Assembly (NCBI GenBank): GCA_021793595.1
Contig: JAJYSL010000293.1
Coordinates: 1 to 5,599 of the forward strand
From: Acidobacteriota bacterium
Lineage (GTDB): Bacteria > Acidobacteriota > Terriglobia > Terriglobales > Acidobacteriaceae
Reading direction: 5' to 3'
DNA: 5,599 nt
The translations under genes were made by a program, and so were the position numbers. Shown here piece by piece: positions 1 through 5,310 of this stretch (its first letter is position 1; each line of letters begins with the position of its first letter). A model generated the notes under the pieces. The model was not told the DNA's origin. It saw only the letters and a program-made list of their open reading frames with translations, and did no database searches.

Positions 1-30
1 GGGCTGATGGGAGTGGGAGGAGTGCTTTGA
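1..30 (+). CDS. C-terminal tail of an upstream gene (partial)
   Basis: The first frame reads ten codons from the left edge to a TGA at 28-30, giving the tail GLMGVGGVL. The next gene has a strong Shine-Dalgarno (15-21) followed by a TTG at 27-29 that overlaps this TGA as TTGA. That arrangement is typical of translationally coupled operon genes, which is the main reason for believing this fragment is real. The product cannot be identified from nine residues. The weak points are its shortness and the chance that the open frame is accidental. Confidence 0.35.
   Translation, partial: GLMGVGGVL
15..21 (+). promoter_or_regulatory. Ribosome binding site deciding the TTG start
   Basis: GGGAGGA lies five bases before the TTG at 27-29 and is close to the ideal anti-16S complement. 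No ATG or GTG in the same frame lies at a comparable distance, so this site supports the rare TTG start of the first oxidoreductase. Confidence 0.7.
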
Positions 31-1127
31 GACCGAAAGCTAAAGGGATTGGCTTAGCCATCATTGGCGGTGGCCGAGTGGGTTTGTTTCGCGGCGCAGT
101 GGCGGCGCGCCATCCTTCCGTCGACTGGATTGGTCTCGCCGAGATCAAGCCGGACCGGGCGAAGCAGGTGGCCGCGAGTATTGGCGCCGACTTCGTGACC
201 GGAGATTTCCGGGAACTGCTGCAACGGCCGGAGGTCAACGCGGCGATCATCGCCACCGACGAACATTTGCACGTGGAGCCGCTTCTGGCCGCCGCGGAAC
301 GCGGCCTGCCCATGCTCATCGAAAAGCCGCTGGCCACCAGGCTTTCCGAGTCTTCCAAGGTGCTGGAAGCTATCGAGAAATCCGGTGTCGATGCGGTGGT
401 CGGATACACGCAGCGTTTCCGCAGGCGTTGGCTGGCCGCCAAGGAAAAAGTGCGCACCGGCGCGCTGGGCGACGTCACGCTGGTCACCTCGCGCGCATTC
501 ATGAATCGCCTGGTGGCGATCGACAATTACCGCCGGGCCAGCGATCCGGCATCCATTTCGCCGATGGTGATCTCCGGTACGCACGCGCTCGACATCGCCA
601 TGTGGCTCTTGGAGGCCAAGACTCCAACCGAAGTGTACGCGCGGTCGGTAGACCGGGTTCTGGGTCCCCTCTACGGCGGTATCGACGGTACGGCTGGCAT
701 GATCGCGTTCGACGACGGCTGTGTCTACCATCTCAACATCTCCTGGGCCCTGCCCGTCACCTGGCCCGCCGCGGTCTACAGCCTGGAAGTCGGCATCGTG
801 GGCACCGATGGTGTCTTGACCATTGATGACACGCATCGCGACATCGTGTTGGCCGTCACCGCTCCGCAAGCGGAAGGCTACTTACCCGACCGCAGCCGCC
901 TGGTGGATTTTATGGGGAGTTATCCGCCCGGGGATATGGCTCTGGGCGAGTTGCGCGGCCCGATGCGCGAGGAGACCAGTTCATGGCTTGATCGTGTCTC
1001 CATGGGGGTTCCCACGCAACATGCAACGGCCAGGGAGGCGCATAACCGGCTGATGCTGACGAAAGCCCTGGATCTATCCGCAAAGAAGAGGCAGCCCGTC
1101 TCGTTGCCCCTCGAACGGGAAGACTGA
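27..1127 (+). CDS. Gfo/Idh/MocA family NAD(P)-dependent oxidoreductase, first copy
   Basis: A 366-residue cytoplasmic dehydrogenase of the Gfo/Idh/MocA family, whose members oxidise or reduce sugars, inositols and derivatives. An N-terminal Rossmann fold carries GGGRVG at residues 14-19. Glu39 at the end of the second strand is the position that usually favours NAD(H). The family's EKP motif is at 99-101, with Lys100 the expected catalytic lysine, and GYTQRF follows at 126-131. In the C-terminal beta domain H186 and D189 match the family HxxD active-site pair. A DDTHRD motif at 267-272 is shared with the next gene. The length is normal for the family. The start is TTG, chosen for its ribosome binding site and TTGA overlap with the preceding stop. 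The substrate cannot be read from the sequence; inositol-like or sugar-acid substrates are plausible. It probably forms an operon with the paralogue 84 bases downstream. Confidence 0.92.
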   Translation: MRPKAKGIGLAIIGGGRVGLFRGAVAARHPSVDWIGLAEIKPDRAKQVAASIGADFVTGDFRELLQRPEVNAAIIATDEHLHVEPLLAAAERGLPMLIEKPLATRLSESSKVLEAIEKSGVDAVVGYTQRFRRRWLAAKEKVRTGALGDVTLVTSRAFMNRLVAIDNYRRASDPASISPMVISGTHALDIAMWLLEAKTPTEVYARSVDRVLGPLYGGIDGTAGMIAFDDGCVYHLNISWALPVTWPAAVYSLEVGIVGTDGVLTIDDTHRDIVLAVTAPQAEGYLPDRSRLVDFMGSYPPGDMALGELRGPMREETSSWLDRVSMGVPTQHATAREAHNRLMLTKALDLSAKKRQPVSLPLERED

Positions 1128-1200
1128 ACCGTATGTCGCGGAATGGTTGCGAGCCGTTGGGCAAGAGGGTTTTCGCCACCAGAACTTGATCGCCTGGCTC

Positions 1201-1209
1201 GAGGAGGGA
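1201..1209 (+). promoter_or_regulatory. Ribosome binding site that fixes the start of the second oxidoreductase
   Basis: GAGGAGGGA ends two bases before the ATG at 1212-1214, and its GGAGG core is four bases away. An in-frame ATG at 1143 would add 23 residues but has no such site and would place an unrelated peptide before the Rossmann strand. The start at 1212 is therefore preferred. Confidence 0.75.
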
Positions 1210-1211
1210 AG

Positions 1212-2297
1212 ATGAAGCAGGTCAATATCGGAATTGTAGGAACGGGCTGGTGCGGAGGCATCCGTGCGGAGGCCTGCGCGGCCAGTCCCTTTGTAAATGA
1301 GTTGCACATTGCGGAGATCCGGGAAGAACGCTTGCGGGAGGTGGCGGCGAAGACCCGGCCGGTGACGGCGACAACCGATTACCGGGATCTGCTGGCTATT
1401 CCGGATATCGATGCGATGGTGATTTCCGCGACGCCGGAGACGACCCACTATCCGATGGCCAAAGCGAGCCTCGAGGCGGGCAAGCACGTCTTTCTGGAGA
1501 AGCCGATCGCCCTGGACCTGGAGGAAGCTGACGAGCTGATCGAGCTGGCCCGCTCGAAGGAACTCCTGTTTACGATCGGCTATTCGCAGCGCTTCAATCC
1601 GAAGTTCGCATACGTGAAGAAGTCCATCGCCGACGGCGCGATCGGCCAGCCAATCAGCGCGCTGGTGAGCCGTCATATCACGCGCAATCTGGGCAACAAG
1701 ATCGGCGGGCGCATCAAGCTCTCGCCAGCCGCCATGGAGGCAACCCACGACATCGACTTTTTACTGTGGTGCTTTGAGCCTCGCAGACCCGTGCGCGTGT
1801 ACTGCCAGGAGGTACACAAGATCATGCAGGCTTCCCTCAACGTGCCCGACTGCGCTTGGATGGTGGTGACGCTGGATGATGGCAGCGTGCTCACGATCGG
1901 AGCAGGTTGGGTTCTGCCCCCCGCCTATCCGAATTTCTCCTCCACATGGATAGAAATGGTGGGTACCGAAGGGGCAGTCATGGTGGACGACACCCACCGG
2001 GACGTGTATTTGACCACCATGAAGAGGGGCATCGAGTTTCCCATCTCGACCATGCCGGGCGAGAAGCTGGGCCATGTCTACGCCGGACCCATGGAAGCGG
2101 AAACGATCCATTTTCTGGAGTGCGTGACCCTGGGCCGCCAGCCGCTGGTGACCGGCGAACACGCGCGCATGGTGATGCGTGTCTATCAGGCGGCCGACCG
2201 CTCGGCGGAAGAAGGGCGTCCGGTGGATATCGACTGGCCCGCCGCGCCGGTGGGAGGTCGCCAGGCCGCGCCGGTTGGCCTGTCGGCCGCCCGCTGA
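1212..2297 (+). CDS. Gfo/Idh/MocA family NAD(P)-dependent oxidoreductase, second copy
   Basis: A 361-residue oxidoreductase of the same family as its upstream neighbour. The protein opens directly on the first Rossmann strand, with GTGWCG at 10-15 and acidic Glu35 after the second strand, which suggests NAD(H). EKP is at 96-98 (Lys97 catalytic by family precedent), GYSQRF at 123-128, and H179/D182 are the HxxD pair. DDTHRD at 259-264 and the GPM-x-x-E element at 292-296 match the first copy at the same relative places. The two genes therefore look like diverged tandem duplicates, possibly a heteromeric enzyme or two successive steps of one pathway (inference). The last 20 or so residues are Pro, Ala and Gly rich and look like a disordered tail. 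The substrate is unknown. No clear hairpin terminator follows the stop. Confidence 0.93.
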   Translation: MKQVNIGIVGTGWCGGIRAEACAASPFVNELHIAEIREERLREVAAKTRPVTATTDYRDLLAIPDIDAMVISATPETTHYPMAKASLEAGKHVFLEKPIALDLEEADELIELARSKELLFTIGYSQRFNPKFAYVKKSIADGAIGQPISALVSRHITRNLGNKIGGRIKLSPAAMEATHDIDFLLWCFEPRRPVRVYCQEVHKIMQASLNVPDCAWMVVTLDDGSVLTIGAGWVLPPAYPNFSSTWIEMVGTEGAVMVDDTHRDVYLTTMKRGIEFPISTMPGEKLGHVYAGPMEAETIHFLECVTLGRQPLVTGEHARMVMRVYQAADRSAEEGRPVDIDWPAAPVGGRQAAPVGLSAAR

Positions 2298-2462
2298 AAG
2301 CAGCGCACAGGCGAGCCGTCCCGGCACTCCCCGCGCGCTTTGAAACGTTGCGATGCCCCGGATTCCTGGACCTGCCGCGAATGGAAATTTTGGCGGCCAA
2401 GGCTCTCCCGTGCTTGAATGGCGGGCCTGAAGCCTACTAATGGATCTTACGGAAATTGATTT
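2298..2462. other. GC-rich intergenic stretch, no gene seen
   Basis: These 165 bases lie between the oxidoreductase stop and the tRNA-Cys fragment. A plus-strand frame continues through part of it, but it is only the shadow frame of the oxidoreductase gene and has no ribosome binding site. I see no convincing Rho-independent terminator (no GC stem followed by a T run). By the polarity of the tRNA fragment, this would be the host DNA originally downstream of the tRNA-Cys gene. Confidence 0.5.
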
Positions 2463-2512
2463 TGGAGGCGCGGGCCGGGATCGAACCGGCGCATAAAGGT
2501 TTTGCAGACCTT
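2463..2512 (-). pseudogene. 3' half of tRNA-Cys(GCA): probable att-site remnant
   Basis: On the minus strand the sequence gives a perfect anticodon arm (2512-2496: stem AAGGT/ACCTT, loop CTGCAAA, anticodon GCA at 2505-2503). A five-base variable region follows, then a perfect T arm (2490-2474, stem GCCGG/CCGGC, loop TTCGATC). After that come the acceptor 3' strand CCGCGCC, discriminator T and an encoded CCA ending at 2463. Anticodon GCA and discriminator U both fit tRNA-Cys. The partner acceptor strand GGCGCGG and a pairing D arm are absent upstream (2513-2545). A GTGGTTTAAGG stretch resembles a D loop, but nothing pairs around it. As written this cannot fold into a tRNA, so it is best read as the displaced 3' end left by an element integrated in a tRNA-Cys gene. 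An alternative is a decayed tRNA copy. Confidence 0.8.
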
Positions 2513-2567
2513 TTTCATAATCCTTAAACCACAGTATCCATGCTGGTTCCGCGAATTCTGGCCCGAT

Positions 2568-2589
2568 TTTGGTCCGACTTTGGTCCGAC
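2568..2589. repeat. Perfect 11-bp tandem repeat (2 copies)
   Basis: TTTGGTCCGAC occurs twice back to back (2568-2578 and 2579-2589), 56 bases right of the tRNA-Cys fragment. On the minus strand one frame of it reads as repeated Gly-Pro-Lys type residues. It could be an arm-type recombinase binding site near an att site or part of a decayed coding tail; neither is shown. Confidence 0.6.
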
Positions 2590-2638
2590 CCCCCTCCTTA
2601 AGAATTTTCTCCATATACTCGCTTTTCCCTTGCCGCAG

Positions 2639-2800
2639 TCAGGATCGTTCCTGACGACTGATTGGCTGGAAAGCAATGAAATTGTTCTGAACTTCAGCTG
2701 GGTGAACCTCGATCTCTGCTTCGATTTTTGTCGCCAGAGCAGCCAATTCGTCGCCCGTCCACCTGAGCCATGAATGGCTCCAGACAGGGGCAGGCACAAG
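2639..2800 (-). pseudogene. Possible gene remnant, 53-codon open frame with no clear start
   Basis: Between stops, the minus strand reads 53 codons ending in a TGA at 2641-2639. The middle (ELAALATKIEAEIEVHPAEV) has protein-like composition, an amphipathic helical pattern and many purine-first codons, unlike a random frame. GTG at 2797 could start it, but there is no good ribosome binding site. After the stop the same frame stays open on through the tandem repeat and into the tRNA fragment. I do not recognise a family. Since integrase genes often end next to the att site, a decayed recombinase tail is conceivable, but no catalytic Arg, His or Tyr motif is visible. Another minus-strand frame (2799-2524) overlaps it and looks less like protein. 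Confidence 0.25.
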
Positions 2801-2840
2801 TCACCATAGGCGACTTCCCGTCAATGTAGACAAACTCAGA

Positions 2841-2867
2841 TCAACAATTCCAACCATAAATTGTTGA
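2841..2867. repeat. Perfect 9-bp inverted repeat
   Basis: TCAACAATT (2841-2849) and AATTGTTGA (2859-2867) are exact reverse complements around a 9-base spacer. The symmetry would suit a dimeric regulator's operator about 110 bases before the zinc-ribbon gene start. It is AT-rich and lacks a T run, so it is not a typical terminator. A short stem ATTGG-GGCG-CCAAT follows at 2911-2924 and a palindrome GAATATTC at 2942-2949. The remaining bases from 2801 to 2976 show no gene. The AT-rich stretch at 2931-2950 is the likeliest promoter area, but no consensus -35/-10 pair stands out. Confidence 0.45.
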
Positions 2868-3076
2868 AATTGAAGCGATTAGATCTCCCAATCCGCACCT
2901 CAGATGACAGATTGGGGCGCCAATCAGCTGAAATTCATATTGAATATTCGTTTTTTGTTCGCCTCTACTGGCCCTCGTGTTCAACCTTCCGCAAACTCGG
3001 CACTGCGACTTCACGATCCGCTGCAAGAAATGCGGTGAAAACATCCCGGCGCCAATTGGCGCGATGCCAGATACCT

Positions 3077-3084
3077 GGATTGCC
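3077..3084. repeat. Target-site duplication, left copy (GGATTGCC)
   Basis: GGATTGCC directly precedes the left terminal repeat and is repeated exactly at 3598-3605 just after the right terminal repeat. Within the zinc-ribbon frame it is the Trp-Ile-Ala coding segment, so removing one copy restores the reading frame. Confidence 0.9.
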
Positions 3085-3597
3085 GGCTCTTTGCGAGAAA
3101 GTGGAAGACCCCCTGATTGTGCTGGGGTTTTGAGAGACAGGGCTCCCGTTAGCGCGTTCCGTCCGATGCGGAAGAATTGCTCCGAGGGCTCTTCCTATAG
3201 GCGATTTCCAAAGATTATGGGCTCTGTTTGCTGAGGAAATTGAGTTGCGAGTGAGGGTCAGGCGAAAGGCCGAGTTGCCTACTGAGCCCGGATCAAAACC
3301 GATTCGAATCGCCCCGCAGATCGCCAAGGAAGTCTGTGACCGTCTCTTTCGACAGGTAGTCTTGGTAAGCCGCGAAGAGATTGTCATCCATCATAGAATG
3401 AGATACTGCACAACTTCCACGCGACCATGCCTGTCCTGGAAGCAACGGCAGCCGCCAAGACGCAACCAGCTTTACCACCCCGCCATAAAATCTCGCAACC
3501 GACGGCGACAGGTGCAAAGGCCCTCGCACTCCTCCCGTGGCCTAGAATTCAAAAAACCGCGTAAAATGCACACTTTTCCACTTTCTCGCAAAGAACC
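3085..3597. mobile_element. 513-bp insertion with 22-bp terminal inverted repeats (MITE-like or decayed IS)
   Basis: The ends at 3085-3106 and 3576-3597 are inverted repeats matching at 21 of 22 positions; the third base is C on the left and T on the right. Each starts with GG and contains CTTTGCGAGAAAG. An exact 8-bp direct repeat flanks them, and excision in silico restores a gene. This is strong internal proof of a transposition event. The interior is too short for a normal transposase (usually 900 bases or more) and shows no transposase motif on either strand. The element is therefore probably non-autonomous, moved in trans, or an internally deleted IS. The 8-bp duplication and GG ends are compatible with families such as IS1595 or IS256; the ends do not look like IS66. 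The family assignment is only a guess. Confidence 0.9.
3293..3394 (-). CDS. Doubtful 33-codon open frame inside the insertion
   Basis: From ATG at 3394 to TGA at 3293 the minus strand reads 33 codons including NLFAAYQDYLSKETVTDFLG, which has protein-like composition. The frame is open further upstream to a GTG at 3529, but that part reads as low-quality sequence. There is no convincing ribosome binding site. It could be a remnant of a transposase or passenger protein of the inserted element, or chance. No family is recognised. Confidence 0.2.
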   Translation of the reverse strand: MMDDNLFAAYQDYLSKETVTDFLGDLRGDSNRF

Positions 3598-3605
3598 GGA
3601 TTGCC
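3598..3605. repeat. Target-site duplication, right copy (GGATTGCC)
   Basis: An exact second copy of the 8-bp sequence at 3077-3084, placed immediately outside the right terminal inverted repeat. Confidence 0.9.
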
Positions 3606-3724
3606 GCACAGTGTCCGCTCTGCGGTGAGAAGAGGAGCTATCTTCCATCCGAGATCTTTCGAGGCAAGCTCTCGTACAAACTTGGTCCTAAGCCCGTGCG
3701 ATCAGTGGTGAACCGATGGGTGAA

Positions 3725-3985
3725 ATGAAGCGAGCAATTGCGCGGGAGCGAGAGGCCTGGGAGGAGAAGGTGCAAGAGCAGGCGCGAATGAAGTCCACAC
3801 TGGTTATTGCCGCTGCCATCAAAGCGGCTGTTCGTCTCGCCCGGGACCCGGATATAAGCCGGCCGTCGCCTCGTCTGGCGGCTGTGGTGTCCGAGAGCGT
3901 GAACCTGGCGCGAATGATTTTGGATCGAGTGGGGCGACAGCGAGGTGGTAACCTCGGTTCATGTGCGGACAGTACGCGCCTTTGA
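3725..3985 (+). CDS. Small charged, mainly helical protein of unknown function
   Basis: An 86-residue protein. Residues 1-22 are highly charged (KRAIAREREAWEEKVQEQAR) and probably form an amphipathic helix or short coiled coil. Residues 23-68 look like further helices (VIAAAIKAAVRLARDPDIS, then LAAVVSESVNLARMILDRV). No signal peptide or clear membrane segment is present. The ATG at 3725 overlaps the stop of the split zinc-ribbon gene as ATGA, so the two were probably translated as a coupled pair. An in-frame ATG at 3716 would add three residues and overlap further. Neither has a strong Shine-Dalgarno, which supports coupling and means the upstream insertion may lower its expression. The last 16 or so residues look less conserved in character. 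I do not recognise a named family. Confidence 0.6.
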   Translation: MKRAIAREREAWEEKVQEQARMKSTLVIAAAIKAAVRLARDPDISRPSPRLAAVVSESVNLARMILDRVGRQRGGNLGSCADSTRL

Positions 3986-4022
3986 CACTAAAGCTTACGG
4001 TTCCTTTCATGGGCTCTTGCCC
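3986..4022. other. Short gap between convergent genes
   Basis: These 37 bases separate the stops of the small helical protein gene (plus) and the IucA/IucC-like gene (minus). Converging genes need termination here, but no obvious hairpin with a T run is visible on either strand. Confidence 0.4.
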
Positions 4023-5258
4023 TCAGCGCCACACCGGCTCTACCTTCGTATCGACCAGACGAAACTCGTACGTCGAGAACAGTTCGTTTGAAAATGAGAA
4101 AGTTGTTGCAGGGAGGCCAAGGTCATTTCCTCCGAGCTCACTAAAAAGAGACTTCGTGAGACTCGGCAAAAACCTCTCCCCAAGACCAAATGCAGTACAG
4201 ACCGCACGATTTAAATAGGCGAGAGAATGGTGGCACAAGAAAGAATCGAATGTGAGGCTCAGAATCTGCTCGCGAATGACACCTGCGCTATCATCGATTA
4301 CGTTGATCGGTGACAGATCTGACTGTGACGAAATATTTTCACGGCGCTCGACCCGCACGTAGACGTCCGCATCCCGATAGGCTATCCCAAATGGGCCATC
4401 ACGCTCTGAGAACAGAAACAATGTGTTCTGCGCGTGCGGTTCAATCACACATCCGGCCCTCACAAATGCTAAAATCCACATCTGGATTAGACCGCGTAAG
4501 ATTTCCTCTAAAACGACCGCGGGCTTGCGCTTACAGATGATTTGTGCGATAAGTGGAGGTTCGTTTGGAGCTAGAACATCGCGCGAATACAAAGCAAAGA
4601 ATGGCACTGTAAACTGATACGTCTCCTCTAAATTCATTGGAGTTGCCTCTCGTACAATGTAACCCCAAGCATCGTTTGACCCCCATCCCAAAACTCCACC
4701 GGCGACATCCGGTAGCACGGGCACACCTGCACCGATAAGTTGTCCCGACACCCAAAGCTGATGCTTAATATCTTCGCAGTCCAGTTCTCTGACAAATCTA
4801 GAGATTCTCCTCGGAAAATGCACTTTAAGAAAATGGTTCGGCACACGTTTGCCGCCAATACGATTTACGAAAAGCGTTCTGGTATTTGCTGAAGGAGTTA
4901 CCTCCACCAACGGACCAGGAATTCCGGCGGCCAGTAATCCTCTAAACCTCAGGTTCGGCATATTAAGAACGTTTGGATGCACCACAAAGAGGAAAGAATC
5001 GCCCTGTTGGTAAAGATCATGAAGCTCGGAGCTCGGGGTACCTCTAAAGTACGACCCCATCTCATCATTCAGCCAGAATGATTCCAGCGGAAAGGCTCGC
5101 TCGCCGAGTTGCGGGTGATACCTTTTATCAACGTCTGCGATTTGGCTAAAAGGGCTGTATGTTCGCGCGCCAAGCGTGAGATAGCGCTCAGCATATTTCC
5201 AAAATGTGACGGGATCGATATCGGACTGGAAAATCACCTTTTGCAAATCCCCTTCCAT
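4023..5258 (-). CDS. Divergent, short IucA/IucC-like siderophore synthetase homologue
   Basis: A 411-residue cytoplasmic protein whose motif order matches IucA/IucC enzymes, the NRPS-independent siderophore (NIS) synthetases that use ATP to join carboxylates such as citrate to amines or alcohols. VHPNVLNM at 93-100 sits where the family has a HPWQ-like motif. PSANTRT at 122-128 corresponds to the nucleotide-binding S-x-R-T loop, with Asn replacing Ser. K145 and R157 have the spacing of the family's Lys and Arg. EPHAQN at 273-278 matches the E-x-H-x-Q-N motif and YRD at 294-296 the following R-D. Family members usually have about 580-620 residues. This one lacks most of the N-terminal region with the HPxHPxxK motif, so it may be inactive, need a partner, or be a different subfamily. 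The ATG at 5258 is the only usual start after the in-frame stop at 5303-5301. GGAGAAAGG at 5287-5279 lies about 20 bases upstream, which is too far to be ideal. Base composition is much lower in GC than the left operon. Confidence 0.72.
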   Translation of the reverse strand: MEGDLQKVIFQSDIDPVTFWKYAERYLTLGARTYSPFSQIADVDKRYHPQLGERAFPLESFWLNDEMGSYFRGTPSSELHDLYQQGDSFLFVVHPNVLNMPNLRFRGLLAAGIPGPLVEVTPSANTRTLFVNRIGGKRVPNHFLKVHFPRRISRFVRELDCEDIKHQLWVSGQLIGAGVPVLPDVAGGVLGWGSNDAWGYIVREATPMNLEETYQFTVPFFALYSRDVLAPNEPPLIAQIICKRKPAVVLEEILRGLIQMWILAFVRAGCVIEPHAQNTLFLFSERDGPFGIAYRDADVYVRVERRENISSQSDLSPINVIDDSAGVIREQILSLTFDSFLCHHSLAYLNRAVCTAFGLGERFLPSLTKSLFSELGGNDLGLPATTFSFSNELFSTYEFRLVDTKVEPVWR

Positions 5259-5310
5259 CCCAGATTGGAGCGCGAGCGCCTTTCTCCGTAAACGCTGAAG
5301 CTAATTCTGC

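Larger units (their letters stand above)
2977..3728 (+). pseudogene. Four-cysteine zinc-ribbon protein gene, split by an insertion
   Basis: The left part (2977-3084) encodes 36 residues with the pair C16-KK-C19. The right part (3606-3728) encodes 40 residues with CPLC, followed by GEKRSYLPSEIFRGK and a stop TGA at 3726-3728. Joining 3084 to 3606 drops the insertion and one duplication copy. This restores an unbroken 76-codon frame through TWIA-AQCPLCGEK, with C16/C19 and C39/C42 as a classical zinc ribbon. Such a protein would be small and soluble, with a nucleic-acid or protein binding role possible but unproven. The start is GTG at 2977, the only plausible start after an in-frame stop at 2941, but it has no obvious ribosome binding site, so the true N-terminus is uncertain. 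In the current DNA the left frame runs into the insertion and stops at 3232-3234, losing the second CxxC. The gene is therefore probably inactive. Confidence 0.85.

Noticed and set aside
54..869. A 271-codon minus-strand open frame
   Set aside because: It lies opposite the first oxidoreductase, is a product of high third-position GC, and its peptide has no recognisable fold or motif.
1143..1211. Longer N-terminus for the second oxidoreductase from ATG 1143
   Set aside because: No ribosome binding site precedes it, it adds 23 unrelated residues before the Rossmann strand, and the ATG at 1212 has an excellent site.
1074..1748. A 224-codon minus-strand open frame
   Set aside because: It overlaps both oxidoreductase genes antisense and reads as low-quality His/Arg/Gln-rich sequence.
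1907..2440. A 177-codon plus-strand frame reaching past the oxidoreductase stop
   Set aside because: Most of it is the shifted frame of the oxidoreductase; the part after 2297 has no coding character or start signal.
2463..2545. A complete functional tRNA-Cys gene
   Set aside because: The upstream bases cannot pair with the acceptor strand CCGCGCC and no D stem forms. A CGCGG further upstream pairs with five positions but sits about 17 bases too far away.
2524..2799. A 91-codon minus-strand open frame ending beside the tRNA fragment
   Set aside because: It has a TTG start without a ribosome site, its composition is poor, and another frame in the same stretch looks more protein-like. No integrase motif is present.
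2965..3387. A 140-codon minus-strand open frame across the left insertion junction
   Set aside because: It spans host and inserted DNA antisense to the zinc-ribbon frame, so it cannot be an ancestral gene, and it shows no motif.
3245..3628. A 127-codon plus-strand open frame through the right insertion junction
   Set aside because: It uses the wrong frame for the zinc-ribbon half and has arginine-rich random composition.
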